Assembly (NCBI RefSeq): GCF_900115005.1
Contig: NZ_FOUY01000020.1
Span: 1-64,000, forward strand
Direction: 5' to 3'
Source: Pseudonocardia ammonioxydans
GTDB lineage: Bacteria > Actinomycetota > Actinomycetes > Mycobacteriales > Pseudonocardiaceae
Length of the DNA: 64,000 nucleotides
This document shows positions 40,564 through 49,713 of this stretch, piece by piece (position 1 is the stretch's first letter; every line of letters starts with the position of its first letter). The notes below the pieces were generated by a model. It was not told the DNA's origin and searched no databases. It worked only from the letters and a program-made list of their open reading frames with translations. The position numbers and the translations under genes were made by a program.

Positions 40564-42510
40564 ATGACGGCGGCATCGACGCACCCGGCAGCAGCTCCCA
40601 TGACGATCGGGGGCCTCACCCTGCGGAACCGGCTCGTGGTGTCCGCCCACGGCCTGGCCACGGTCACCGACGGCGCCCCGAACGCCCACGACGAGGCGTA
40701 CTGGCGGCGCCTCGCCGCGGGAGGTGCGGCACTCATCGTCGCGGGAGGCACACAGGTCTCACCGGAGTCGATGCCGAGGAACCGCATCCTGACCGAGGCG
40801 TTCAACGAACGTGCGGCTCCCGGGCTCGCCGCCCGGGCCGCGGCCATGCGGTCCGGTGGCGCTGCCGCAGGAATTCAGCTGGGCCACCTGGGGCGCGAGA
40901 CACTCGGTGCCGGAACCTTCCTCCCGTTCGTGGCCCCGAGCCCGATCACCGGCCCGCGCGAACCCGCACCGGCCCGACCACTGGGCATCGACGAGATCAC
41001 GGTGATCGCGGAGGACTTCCGCCTCAGCAGCCGCCGTTGCGCCGACGCCGGCTTCGAGGTCGTCGAGATCCACGCGGCCCACGGGTACCTGCTGGCCCAG
41101 TTCCTGTCGCGCTCGGCGAACGCCCGGCGGGACCGTTACGGCGGTGCACCGGCCAACCGGGCGCGCGCGTTGAGTCAGGTCGTGCAGGCCGTTCGCGCCG
41201 GTGCAGGTGAGGACGTCGTCGTCGGTGTCCGGGTCTCGGTCGAAGGCGACGGCCCGGCGCATCTGCGACTGGAGGAACTCGCGGAGCTGCTGACCCACGT
41301 ACAGGCCGAAGCACCCTTCGACTACCTGAACCTGACGTGGGGTGATCGCGGCCGCTACGTGCCGGACATGGCCACCACCCACCCGCCGCTGCTGGGACGC
41401 ACACACGAGCTGCGGGACACGCTGGACGTGCCGCTGCTGCTCTGCGCCGCGTTCCGACGGCCGGCCGACATCGCCGAGGCACTGGAGTCGGGCGCGGCCG
41501 ATCTCGTCGGGTCGGCACGCGCCCACATCGCCGACCCCGACTTCGCCACCAAGGTCCTCGACGGCCGTTCCGACGACATCCGGCCGTGCGTCGCCTGCCT
41601 GCAGGACTGCCGCAGCTATGAACCGACCGGTCTGTGCGCGGTCAACCCCGACCTGGCACCCGCGGGCTCGCCGCGGAAGCCGGCGTTGCCCTGGCGACCG
41701 AACGGGCACCGGCCGCAGGGCTCACGCGTCGTGGTCGTCGGCGCCGGGCCCGCGGGGCTGGAGTTCGCGGTGACCGCGGCGGCCCGGTCCGGGATCGAGG
41801 TCACGGTGCTGGAGCAGTCGGACCGGATCGGGGGCCAGCTGCGCATCGCCGCGAGCGCACCGCACCGTGCCGGATGGTCCGACCTGCTGGGCTACTACCA
41901 GCGCCGCCTCGAAGCCCTCGGAGTCGATGTCCGGCTCGGCACCGAGGCGACAGAGGACGACCTGGCCGGCGCAGACGAGATCGTGTGGGCGACCGGAGCG
42001 CGGGAGAACCCGCCGTCGCTGGACGGCGCCGTCACCGCCGAGGCGTTCCTCCGCAACCCGTCGGAGCTCCTGGCCGGCGCGGACAGCGTGGCGGTCTGCG
42101 ACGACGGGTTCGGCAGCTGGCCGGGGATCGGTGCAGTCGAGGCGGCCCTCGCGGCGGGGCTACCGGTCACGCTCGTCACCCCCGGCACCGGGTTCGCCGG
42201 CGGCATCCCGGCGGAGTCCCGGACCCAGTTGCTCGAACGGTTGACCCGCCGGCCACTCGAGGTGCGGCCGCTGACCGGGCCGGACCGGTGGTCGGACGGC
42301 GTGCTGCACGTGCGCACCGTGCTCGACGGAACCGCGCACGCGGTACCGGCCGACGTGGTCGTGCAGGTCGGCACCCGGCATCCGAATGAGGTGCCGTTCC
42401 CGGGCCGGACCGCGACGTGGATCGGGGACTCCGTCGCGCCGCGGGGAGTGAGCCACGCGATCGCCGAGGGCCGGGCCGCTGCCGAGGAGCTGGCAGCGCC
42501 CATCGGCTAG
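40564..42510 (+). CDS. Old-yellow-enzyme family oxidoreductase, 2,4-dienoyl-CoA reductase-like
   Basis: A 648-residue FMN/4Fe-4S/FAD enzyme. The N-terminal TIM barrel has LRNRLVVSAHGLATVTDG, IQLGHLGRE, EIHAAHGYLLAQFLSRSANARRDRYGG and LVGSARAHIADPDF. The Fe-S cluster loop is CVACLQDC with a later Cys in GLCAVNP. The C-terminal half binds FAD/NAD(P)H (VVVVGAGPAGLEFAVTAAARSG, IVWATGA). Family members reduce enoyl- or dienoyl-CoA and cyclic enones. ATG 40600 is an alternative start. It is the only rightward gene at the left edge of the block. Confidence 0.87.
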   Translation: MTAASTHPAAAPMTIGGLTLRNRLVVSAHGLATVTDGAPNAHDEAYWRRLAAGGAALIVAGGTQVSPESMPRNRILTEAFNERAAPGLAARAAAMRSGGAAAGIQLGHLGRETLGAGTFLPFVAPSPITGPREPAPARPLGIDEITVIAEDFRLSSRRCADAGFEVVEIHAAHGYLLAQFLSRSANARRDRYGGAPANRARALSQVVQAVRAGAGEDVVVGVRVSVEGDGPAHLRLEELAELLTHVQAEAPFDYLNLTWGDRGRYVPDMATTHPPLLGRTHELRDTLDVPLLLCAAFRRPADIAEALESGAADLVGSARAHIADPDFATKVLDGRSDDIRPCVACLQDCRSYEPTGLCAVNPDLAPAGSPRKPALPWRPNGHRPQGSRVVVVGAGPAGLEFAVTAAARSGIEVTVLEQSDRIGGQLRIAASAPHRAGWSDLLGYYQRRLEALGVDVRLGTEATEDDLAGADEIVWATGARENPPSLDGAVTAEAFLRNPSELLAGADSVAVCDDGFGSWPGIGAVEAALAAGLPVTLVTPGTGFAGGIPAESRTQLLERLTRRPLEVRPLTGPDRWSDGVLHVRTVLDGTAHAVPADVVVQVGTRHPNEVPFPGRTATWIGDSVAPRGVSHAIAEGRAAAEELAAPIG

Positions 42511-42656
42511 ATGTGTGGTTCGGAGAGGTGGGTGACGCGGTCGGCGGGTACGCGGCCTCGGATCTCGGTGTGGGGTCGGTGGAGGTTGTACCAGTCGAGC
42601 CGATCCCCGATTGCGACCTGCCGTTCGGTCTCGGGCTGATAGCTCCGGCCCAGCAG
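42507..42656 (-). pseudogene. Remnant of a DDE transposase (integrase-core C-terminus)
   Basis: The minus-strand frame ending at 42507 reads DRLDWYNLHRPHTEIRG followed by RVPADRV and a stop. This is the usual end of IS3/IS481-type transposases (YN-x-xRPH-x-xL-G-x-x-P). Upstream residues lose similarity, and no second domain or terminal inverted repeat is seen. It fills the 223-bp gap between the reductase and the alcohol dehydrogenase; the fragment overlaps the reductase stop. Confidence 0.6.
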
Positions 42657-42733
42657 GTGGTGATGGGCGACCTGACAGTGCTCCGCGGCGCGACGCAGGT
42701 CCGGCCGTCGTCGACGACGCACCGGGCCGGGCG

Positions 42734-43846
42734 TTACGGGAGCACGACCCCGCGCACGTTCTGCCCGGCGGCCTGGTCCGCGAAGCCGTCCTGAATCCGG
42801 TCCAGCGGGTAGCGGGCGGTGACCAGGCGGTCGAGCGGGATGCGGCCTCGCTGATACAGGTCGAGCAGCGTGCGCAGGCCTTCCCGCGGCGACCACGATC
42901 CGGCCAGGCAGCCGACCAGCTGCTTCTCGTAGGACTGCATGTCGCGCAGGCTCATCCGGACCTCGTGCTCGGCGTCTCCGTGCACGTTGACCACGACCGC
43001 ACGTCCCTGTTTCCCCAGCAGTGCCATGGCGTCGGCCGTGGCGGAGCTGTCGCCGGTGCCCATACAGAGCACGACCTGATCCGCCAGCCGCCCCCGCGTC
43101 TCGTCGCGCAGCACCGGCAGGAGCTCGGCCATCGACGCCGCCGTTCCGTCGGCACCGAGGTCGGTCGCGGCCGCACGTTTGCCCGGGACGGGGTCGACCG
43201 CCCACACCTGGGCGGCCCCGGCGTACCGGGCGCCGAGCAGGGCCATCGCTCCGATCCCGCCCATCCCCACGATCACGGCCGTGTCTCCTGTCCGGATAGC
43301 GGCCGTGTTGACCGCGGCGCCCCATCCGGTCACACCGGCGCAGCCGAGCAGGCAGACCGACTCCATCGGCAGGGAGGGGTCGCACCGCACCACACTGCGC
43401 TCGTGCACGACCGTGCGGGTCGCGAAGGAGCCGAGGAAGCAGAACGACCCCAGCTCGGTGCCCCGGGCCCGCCTGCGGGCGGTCCCGTCCGCGATGGCGA
43501 GCCCCTGCGGGACCCCCGCGCCCAGCTCGCAGAGGTGCTGCCGGCCGCAGGCGCAGTCCGTGCAGACCCCGCACGCCGGCATGAAGGCGAACACGACGTG
43601 GTCGCCCTCCCGGACCAGGGTCACGCCCGGGCCGACCGCCTCGACGACGCCCGCGCCCTCGTGCCCCCCGACCATCGGCCGGCGCAGGCCCGCATATCCG
43701 CCCGACGCCAGGTGGGCGTCGCTGTGGCACAGGCCCGCAGCCTCGACGCGTACCAGGACCTCGCCCTGGCCGCGTGGGTCCACGTCGACCGCCTCGACCG
43801 ACCAGGTGTGTCGATCGGGCCAGACGACGGCGGCTCGTTCCTTCAC
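42734..43846 (-). CDS. Zinc-dependent alcohol dehydrogenase (class III-like MDR)
   Basis: A 370-residue medium-chain dehydrogenase. Zinc ligands: AAGLCHSDAHLASG, GGHEGAGVVEAVG; the structural zinc lobe CGVCTDCACGRQHLC has four Cys. NAD loop VIVGMGGIGAMALLGARYAGA. Length and motifs match mycothiol/alcohol dehydrogenase-like enzymes. GTG 43846 is set by AGGAGG 6 nt upstream. It lies 22 bp after the ligase gene on the same strand, as last gene of the long leftward run. Likely oxidises a primary alcohol intermediate to aldehyde. Confidence 0.87.
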   Translation of the reverse strand: MKERAAVVWPDRHTWSVEAVDVDPRGQGEVLVRVEAAGLCHSDAHLASGGYAGLRRPMVGGHEGAGVVEAVGPGVTLVREGDHVVFAFMPACGVCTDCACGRQHLCELGAGVPQGLAIADGTARRRARGTELGSFCFLGSFATRTVVHERSVVRCDPSLPMESVCLLGCAGVTGWGAAVNTAAIRTGDTAVIVGMGGIGAMALLGARYAGAAQVWAVDPVPGKRAAATDLGADGTAASMAELLPVLRDETRGRLADQVVLCMGTGDSSATADAMALLGKQGRAVVVNVHGDAEHEVRMSLRDMQSYEKQLVGCLAGSWSPREGLRTLLDLYQRGRIPLDRLVTARYPLDRIQDGFADQAAGQNVRGVVLP

Positions 43847-43868
43847 GGCGTCCTCCTTCGGGGTGCGC

Positions 43869-45368
43869 TCAGCGCCGGCTCGGCTCGCGATCGACCGCGA
43901 GCGAGCGCGCGAGCCGGGTCGCGTCAGGCCGGGACAACTTGCCGACCCGGTTCTGCGGGAGCGCATCGACGACGAACACGTGCTCGGGCCACTTGTTCTT
44001 CGCCAGGCCCGCGTCGCGTAGGTGCTCCTGCAGTACCTCCATTCCGAACTCGCGCTGCGGGGTCACGAGCAGCACCGCGACCCGCTCTCCGAGCACGTCG
44101 TCCGGGATCGGGACCACGCAGACCTGCTCGATCGCGGGGTGGCGGGCGACGGCGCTCTCGACCTCGTGAATGTCGATGTTGCGGCCGCCCCGGATGATGA
44201 TGTCCTTTTCCCGGCCGCGCACCGACACCCGGCCCTCGGCGTCGATCGACATGAGGTCGCCCGTCGTGAGGTAGCCGTCGGCCGTCAGGTCCGGGGTCCC
44301 GACGGTGCCCGAGCGGGCGTACCCGGCGTACAGCGAGGGCCCCCGGACCTGGGCGCGCCCGGCCGTCCCGGCCGGGACGACGGACCCGGACTCATCGACG
44401 ACCCGCAGTCGGGTGCCCGGGAAGGGCACACCATCGGTGCCGAGGCGGACGTCCTGCGGGTCGGACGGACGCGACGTCGTGTGGCCGAGGCACTCCGACA
44501 TCCCGAACACCCGCAGGATCCGCGTTCCCAGCCACTGCTCCGCTCGCGCCAGTGCGCCCCGGTCCATCGGGCCACCGCCGACGGTCATCGCCGTCATCGC
44601 CGAGAGCATCCCGGATTCGGGCGCCTGCATGCCCATCTGCAGGGCCATCGTCGGCACGCACATCGTCCACCGGGCACCGTGCTCGGACAGCATCCGGACG
44701 GCGTCGGGCGGGCTCCACTTCTCGGCGAGCAGGGCCGGGCCGCCGAGCAACAGCGGAAGGTACAGGCCGAAGCACACGGCGGCGGCGGACGACAGCGGCA
44801 CGATCGCGCCGATCGGGTCTCCCGGCTGCAGACCGATCGCGTCGATCGTCGAGCGGCAGGCGTACCGCAGGGCTGCTTCGGACTGGACGACGCCCTTGGC
44901 CCGGCCGGTCGACCCGGAGGTCAGACCGATGACCACCCCGTCGCCCCACCGGCCCGGGCGGGATCCGGGCCGTCCGGCGAGGACCCAGCCGTCCAGGACC
45001 GGCGCCCCGATCGGCCCGACCGCATCGATCGCCCATGCGTTGGCGAGCACCGGGTCCGCGACGACCACGTCCGGGTCGATGTCCTCGCGGGCCGCCGTGA
45101 ACTCCGGGCCGGTGGCATGCCCGTTCAACAGCGCGAGTGTCCCCCGCACCCGCCCGACCGCCAGCGCACACACGACCGTGCGCCACGTGTTCTCGGCCTG
45201 GAGCAGGACGGTCGGGCTGGGGCCACTCGCCTCGGTGAGGGCGTCCGCGAGTTCCGCCGCGGCCGTCATGACCGAGCGCAGGGTGTGCGGGCCGGCGCTG
45301 TCGATGGCCACGATCTGCTCGGGGTCGCCCGCGACCCGACGGTCGAGATCGGAAATCAGCTCATGCAT
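43869..45368 (-). CDS. AMP-dependent acyl-CoA synthetase/ligase
   Basis: A 499-residue adenylate-forming ligase. Core motifs: VIGLTSGSTGRAKGVVQSEAAL (P-loop), MSECLGHTTSRPSDP, YLTTGDLMSIDAEGRVSVRGREKDIIIRGGRNIDIHEVESAVARHPAIEQVCVVPI and the C-terminal NRVGKLSRPD with the catalytic Lys. It activates a carboxylic acid to its CoA thioester, the entry step of the pathway. ATG 45368 overlaps the EthD gene stop by 8 nt. Confidence 0.9.
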   Translation of the reverse strand: MHELISDLDRRVAGDPEQIVAIDSAGPHTLRSVMTAAAELADALTEASGPSPTVLLQAENTWRTVVCALAVGRVRGTLALLNGHATGPEFTAAREDIDPDVVVADPVLANAWAIDAVGPIGAPVLDGWVLAGRPGSRPGRWGDGVVIGLTSGSTGRAKGVVQSEAALRYACRSTIDAIGLQPGDPIGAIVPLSSAAAVCFGLYLPLLLGGPALLAEKWSPPDAVRMLSEHGARWTMCVPTMALQMGMQAPESGMLSAMTAMTVGGGPMDRGALARAEQWLGTRILRVFGMSECLGHTTSRPSDPQDVRLGTDGVPFPGTRLRVVDESGSVVPAGTAGRAQVRGPSLYAGYARSGTVGTPDLTADGYLTTGDLMSIDAEGRVSVRGREKDIIIRGGRNIDIHEVESAVARHPAIEQVCVVPIPDDVLGERVAVLLVTPQREFGMEVLQEHLRDAGLAKNKWPEHVFVVDALPQNRVGKLSRPDATRLARSLAVDREPSRR

Positions 45369-45684
45369 GTCGGAACATCTCGCGCTCGTCACCGAGCAGG
45401 GCCAGACGCCGCCCACGCATGGAGCCGACGTGGCGCACCGCGGCCTTCCACTCTTCGCTCGCGAGGGCGGCCCGAGCCGCCTTCTCGTCGTCGAAGCTGA
45501 GAACCGACAGTCCGTCCCATCCCTCGGAGCGCTCCTCGAGGGCGCTTGTGACAGCGGTGTGCCGCCACGCACGCAGGCCGGGGAGCGGGTAGGTCACTTC
45601 GGCGTGCTCACCACGCCACCAGGCGATGAACTCGTCGTGCGTCCATTCCGGAGGCCGGGCGGCGAGCAGGGCGAGGTTGAACAT
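45361..45684 (-). CDS. EthD-like ferredoxin-fold protein
   Basis: A 107-residue dimeric alpha/beta-barrel type protein: LALLAARPPEWTHDEFIAWWRGEHAEVTYPLPGLRAWRHTAV near the start is the EthD pattern. EthD-type proteins occur in catabolic operons; the exact reaction is unknown. Overlaps the ligase start by 8 nt. Confidence 0.7.
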   Translation of the reverse strand: MFNLALLAARPPEWTHDEFIAWWRGEHAEVTYPLPGLRAWRHTAVTSALEERSEGWDGLSVLSFDDEKAARAALASEEWKAAVRHVGSMRGRRLALLGDEREMFRHA

Positions 45685-45720
45685 GACGCCTCCTTGCGGC
45701 AGTGGTCGGCAGGTCCCGAC

Positions 45721-46095
45721 TCAGAGCTTCTCGATGTCCATTTCCGGCGACCGGCCGATCATCAGTGCCGCCACCCGCCCCTCGGGGTCGAGCCGGGCCG
45801 AGGCCACGAACGTCGACTCGAAGACACCGGATCGGCGGGCCTGGCCGAGCACCATCTCGTCGCGACCGACTACGGCCTGCGACAGCACGTGATGGGTCAG
45901 TGAGCCCTTCTCCCGCTGGGCGAGGTAGCCCTCCATCTCCGTGCGGCCACCGGCGAAGTCCGTCGCCGCGCCGCCTCCGGTCCCGAACACGATCGAGAAC
46001 CGGAACCCGGGCGCGATCAGGTCGAGGATCTTCTCCGGTTCGGCCGAGTCCATCGTGGCGAACCAGCGGGTGAGTACCCCGTCCGACGGCGTCAT
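45721..46095 (-). CDS. SnoaL/NTF2-like protein (second of two)
   Basis: A 124-residue cone-fold protein: VLTRWFATMDSAEPEKILDLIAPGFRFSIVFG, then EMEGYLAQREKGSLTHHVLS. SnoaL-like domains act as small isomerases, hydratases or dehydratases. It overlaps the SnoaL-like gene upstream by 4 nt, so the two may form a heteromer. Confidence 0.72.
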   Translation of the reverse strand: MTPSDGVLTRWFATMDSAEPEKILDLIAPGFRFSIVFGTGGGAATDFAGGRTEMEGYLAQREKGSLTHHVLSQAVVGRDEMVLGQARRSGVFESTFVASARLDPEGRVAALMIGRSPEMDIEKL

Positions 46096-46457
46096 GCGGG
46101 CACCCCCGGCAACGGATACATCGTGAAGCTCGGGTGGAAGAAGGCCTGGTACCGGGCGAGCCGCCCGTTCTCCGACACGAGTCCGACGGAGACGAACCCC
46201 CCGGTACCCCGGCCGTCGCCCTCAGTAATGACGCCGTAGACCATCTCGAGATCACCGTCGACGGACCGGCGCAGCACATTGTGCCGGCGTCCGACGTCCG
46301 GCCGGCCGGAGATGTAGTCGGCCAGATCGTCGTGCCCGGAACCGGCGAGCTCACCGGCCGGCAGCGCCAGCAGGAACTCGATGTCCGGCTCGACCAGCTC
46401 GAGTCCACTCAACGGACTCGGCCCGTCGAGGCGGGCCAAGTAGTCGTCGATGACCAT
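46092..46457 (-). CDS. SnoaL/NTF2-like protein (first of two)
   Basis: A 121-residue protein: IDDYLARLDGPSPLSGLELVEPDIEFLLALPAGELAGSGHDDLADYISGRP, then LEMVYGVITEGDGRGTGGFVSVG. The fold and length match SnoaL-like proteins. Operator site 2 lies 25 bp upstream, so a transcription unit probably starts here and runs through the ligase and alcohol dehydrogenase. Confidence 0.7.
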   Translation of the reverse strand: MVIDDYLARLDGPSPLSGLELVEPDIEFLLALPAGELAGSGHDDLADYISGRPDVGRRHNVLRRSVDGDLEMVYGVITEGDGRGTGGFVSVGLVSENGRLARYQAFFHPSFTMYPLPGVPA

Positions 46458-46481
46458 ACAACCGTCCTCTCCGACGGAGTG

Positions 46482-46495
46482 ACTTGAATTCAGTT
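46482..46495. promoter_or_regulatory. AT-rich operator motif, site 2
   Basis: On the minus strand AACTGAATTCAAGT, 25 bp before the first SnoaL-like gene. It shares AACTGAATTCA with site 1. Confidence 0.5.
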
Positions 46496-46570
46496 CTGCT
46501 AATGGACCCTAGATCGTGTCCGACCATCGGGCAAGAGCCGCAGCGGATCACGGAGTGCGTGCCCGACCGG

Positions 46571-47209
46571 CTACTCCGAGGGGCCGGAAACGACCATGCG
46601 GGCGCAGCACCCGCCGATGAACTCGGCGATGGCCGGCAGCTCCGTGGAGCCGTCCGGCCGGTACCACCGCCAGACGCTGACGACGAGACCGAGCAGGCTC
46701 CGTGCCATGAGTACCGGGTCGTGCCGTGCGAACTCTCCGCGCTCGATACCCTGCTGTACGAGGTCCGCCCAGTTGCGCTCGATCCGCGCGACGAGCTTGC
46801 GGCACGCCTGTCGCTCAGCCTCCTCGCGCTCCGAGGCACGCCGCCCGGACAACAGAGCGATGTTGGCCTGCAGGATGCGGTTCTGCTGAACCTCCTGAGG
46901 CGATACCTCGAACGCCGCCCGAACCGCGGCGCGCAGCGCGTCGTGCGTCGCCCCCTCCTCTGCCACCGCCGCCCTGAAGGCATCGTCCGAGTTGCGCAGC
47001 CCGAGCCGCATGATGGTCAGCAGACAGTGGGTCTTCGACTCGAAGTAGTGGTAGAGGGCCGGTTGGCCGATACCGACCCGGTCGGCAACCTGCGACCACT
47101 TGGTGGCTTCGAAGCCGACTTCCCCGAAACACTCGACGGCCGCCGCCAGGATGGCCGGCCGCTTGGAGCGGGGACCGTCGTCGGCCTCGGTCAGCGCTTC
47201 GATGCTCAT
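46571..47209 (-). CDS. TetR family regulator, likely controller of the degradation block
   Basis: A 212-residue TetR protein: KRPAILAAAVECFGEVGFEATKWSQVADRVGIGQPALYHYFESKTHCLLTIM is the HTH, with a helical C-terminal domain close to KstR2/FadR-type regulators (ILQANIALLSGRRASEREEAERQ). Such regulators release DNA on binding acyl-CoA. It is the only regulator gene in the block, where six AT-rich operator-like motifs sit before its units, making it the prime candidate. Confidence 0.88.
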   Translation of the reverse strand: MSIEALTEADDGPRSKRPAILAAAVECFGEVGFEATKWSQVADRVGIGQPALYHYFESKTHCLLTIMRLGLRNSDDAFRAAVAEEGATHDALRAAVRAAFEVSPQEVQQNRILQANIALLSGRRASEREEAERQACRKLVARIERNWADLVQQGIERGEFARHDPVLMARSLLGLVVSVWRWYRPDGSTELPAIAEFIGGCCARMVVSGPSE

Positions 47210-47270
47210 CCGGGCAACCTTTCGCGAGGCGGTGCCACCAGCGTAGCCAGTGACCCGAACCGGCTTCGGG

Positions 47271-48398
47271 TCACCTCGCCCGCGCCGGCTCGAGGATGTC
47301 GTCGAGCAGGTCCTCGACACCCCCGGGGGCACCCTCGGGCAGCACCCGACTCGAGGCGGCCCGCCGCACGTGCAGATGGGCGGGGTGCTCCCAGGTGAAG
47401 CCGATCCCGCCGTGCACCTGGACGTTCTCACCGGCCACCCAGGAGTACGCCTCCCCGCACACGAGCGCGGCGGTGGCCGCGGCCGTCCGCAGCTGATCCC
47501 GGTCATCGGCGGCGCACGCGGCGGCCCAGAGCGACGCCGATCGGGCGGCCTCGAGCCGGACCAGCATGTCCGCACAGCGATGCTTGATCGCCTGGAAGGT
47601 GCCGATCGGCCGCCCGAACTGGATGCGGTCACCGGCGTGGCGGACCGACATGTCGAGTGCCGCGGCGGTCCCCCCGGTCTGCTCGCACGCCAGCGCCGCC
47701 CGGGTGCGGTCCCGTACCCGCTCGAGCACCGCACCCGCCGTGTCCGGCCCGGTGACCAGCCGAGCCGGGCTGTCCCGGAAACCGAGCGTCGCCAGCGGGC
47801 GGGTGGGGTCGAGGGTCCGTGCGGGAGCCGCCGTCACCCCGGGTGCGGCGGCCTCGACCGCGAGCACCACCGGCCCGTCCGGCGACGCCGCCGCAACCAG
47901 CAGGACGTCCGCGGTGGCCCCGTCGACGACCAGGTTCTTGGTGCCGGTCACCCGCCAGCCGCCGCCCGGTGCCGGCTCCCCGGTGACCGGACCGGCAGTA
48001 CGGTCGGTGACAGCGGGGGCGTCGAGCAGCGCGACCGCGGCCGTCTCCGCGCCGCCGGCCAGACGGGCGGGCAACTCCTCGTCGCCGGCCTCGGCGAGCA
48101 GGCCGAGTGCCATGACCGAGGTCGAGAGCCACGGCAGGCCGGACAGTGAACGGCCCATCTCCTCGGCCACCACCGCGACCTCGCGGAAGCTCGCTCCGGC
48201 GCCGCCGAGGTGTTCGGGCAGGTCCAGCGCCGCGGCACCCAGCTCCCCGGCGAACCGCCGCCAGACGCGCCTGCGCGCCGGGACGTCGTCCGGTTGTCCG
48301 CGCAGCACGGCGTCGGTGTCCCCGTGGCGGGCGAGGAACTCGCGCACCACCTCCCCCAGCGCCGCGGCGTCCGGGTCGGGCAGCAGGGCGGGGGTCAT
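47271..48398 (-). CDS. Acyl-CoA dehydrogenase, FadE28/ChsE2-like partner subunit
   Basis: A 375-residue acyl-CoA dehydrogenase of the shorter, divergent type: LPEHLGGAGASFREVAVVAEEMGRSL, ALACEQTGGTAAALDMSVRHAGDRIQFGRPIGTFQAIKHRCADM, VHGGIGFTWEHPAHLHVRRA. The usual catalytic Glu region is not obvious, as in the partner subunits of steroid-type heterotetrameric dehydrogenases. It overlaps by 4 nt the full-length dehydrogenase gene upstream. Confidence 0.85.
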   Translation of the reverse strand: MTPALLPDPDAAALGEVVREFLARHGDTDAVLRGQPDDVPARRRVWRRFAGELGAAALDLPEHLGGAGASFREVAVVAEEMGRSLSGLPWLSTSVMALGLLAEAGDEELPARLAGGAETAAVALLDAPAVTDRTAGPVTGEPAPGGGWRVTGTKNLVVDGATADVLLVAAASPDGPVVLAVEAAAPGVTAAPARTLDPTRPLATLGFRDSPARLVTGPDTAGAVLERVRDRTRAALACEQTGGTAAALDMSVRHAGDRIQFGRPIGTFQAIKHRCADMLVRLEAARSASLWAAACAADDRDQLRTAAATAALVCGEAYSWVAGENVQVHGGIGFTWEHPAHLHVRRAASSRVLPEGAPGGVEDLLDDILEPARAR

Positions 48399-49702
48399 CG
48401 CAGCTCCCCGTCATCGCCGGCCTCGGCGAGGACCTCGGCGAAGCGTTCCCGCGCCTGCGCCTGTCTCGTCGGACGGATGTAGGGCGGGAACAGACCGTCA
48501 TCGGGTTCGGTACCGCGCAGCAACACCTGAGCCAGGTTGACCTTGTGCACCTCGGTCGCCCCGTCGGCCAGGCCCATGTGGAACGACTCCATGACCCACT
48601 TGCCGAAGGGGAGCTCCTTCGAGATGCCGAGCGAGCCGTGGATCTGGATCGCCCGCCCCGCGACGTCGGCGAGTACCCGGGGCATCGCGGCCTTGACCGC
48701 GGCGATGTCGGCGCGCACCCGCTTGTAGTCGTTGTACCGGTCGATCCGCCACGCCGTCCGCAGCACCAGCAGCCGGAACTGCTCGATCTGGATCCACGAG
48801 TCGGCGATCATCTCCTGGACCAGCTGCTTGTCGGCGAGGCGGGTGCCCTTGCTGGTCCGGGAGACGGCCCGGCGCTTCATCATGTCGAAGGCGGACTGCA
48901 CCAGCCCGACGGTGCGCATGGCGTGGTGGATCCGACCGCCGCCGAGTCGGGTCTGGGCGACGGCGAACCCGGCGCCCCGCTCGCCGAGCAGGTTCTCGGC
49001 CGGTACCCGGACATCGTTGTAGCGCAGGTACTGGTGGGTTCCGACCGGTTCCTCGTGCCCCCACACCGAGACGTCCCGGACCCGCTCGACGCCCGGCGAG
49101 TCGGCCGGCACGACGAACATCGACATGGACCGGTGCGGCGGCGCGTCCGGTTCGGTCACCGCCATGACGATGAGGAACTCGGCGAACAGGGCGTGGCTGG
49201 AGAACCACTTCTCCCCGTTGATGACCCACTCGTCGCCGTCCCGGTGGGCGGTCGTCCGGAACCCCGTGGGATCCGAGCCGCCGTGCGGCTCGGTCATCGA
49301 GAAGCAGGACACGATGTCGCCCGCGACGAGGGGATCGAGGTAGGTGCGGCGCAGGTGCTCGGTGCCGTAGTGCGCGAGGATCTCCGCGTTGCCGGAATCG
49401 GGCGCCTGACATCCGAACACGACGGGCCCGGAGTGGGTGCGGCCCAGTTTCTCGTTGAGCAGGGCCAGCCGTAGCTGTCCGTACCCCTTCCCGCCGAGCT
49501 CGGGGCCGAGGTGGCAGGCCCACAGATTGTGCTCGCGGACGGTCTGCTGCAACGGCTTGATCAGCGCATTGCGGACCGGGTCCCGCGGGTTCCACGCATG
49601 CTCGACGACGTCGTCGACCGGCTCGACCTCCTCCCGGATGAACGTCTCGACCCAGTCGAGCTCCCGTTCGACGTCCTCGTCGGACTCGAAACCCCAAGCC
49701 AT
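48395..49702 (-). CDS. Acyl-CoA dehydrogenase, ACAD10/11-like
   Basis: A 435-residue acyl-CoA dehydrogenase with all FAD and substrate segments: CFSMTEPHGGSDPTGFRTTAHRDGDEWVINGEKWFSSHALFAEF, VPAENLLGERGAGFAVAQTRLGGGRIHHAMRTVG and IQIHGSLGISKELPFGKWVMESFHMGLADGATEVHKVNLAQ. It puts a 2,3-double bond into an acyl-CoA, passing electrons to ETF. Together with the gene at 47271 it may form a two-subunit enzyme. Confidence 0.9.
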   Translation of the reverse strand: MAWGFESDEDVERELDWVETFIREEVEPVDDVVEHAWNPRDPVRNALIKPLQQTVREHNLWACHLGPELGGKGYGQLRLALLNEKLGRTHSGPVVFGCQAPDSGNAEILAHYGTEHLRRTYLDPLVAGDIVSCFSMTEPHGGSDPTGFRTTAHRDGDEWVINGEKWFSSHALFAEFLIVMAVTEPDAPPHRSMSMFVVPADSPGVERVRDVSVWGHEEPVGTHQYLRYNDVRVPAENLLGERGAGFAVAQTRLGGGRIHHAMRTVGLVQSAFDMMKRRAVSRTSKGTRLADKQLVQEMIADSWIQIEQFRLLVLRTAWRIDRYNDYKRVRADIAAVKAAMPRVLADVAGRAIQIHGSLGISKELPFGKWVMESFHMGLADGATEVHKVNLAQVLLRGTEPDDGLFPPYIRPTRQAQARERFAEVLAEAGDDGELR

Positions 49703-49713
49703 TTCTCGACTCC

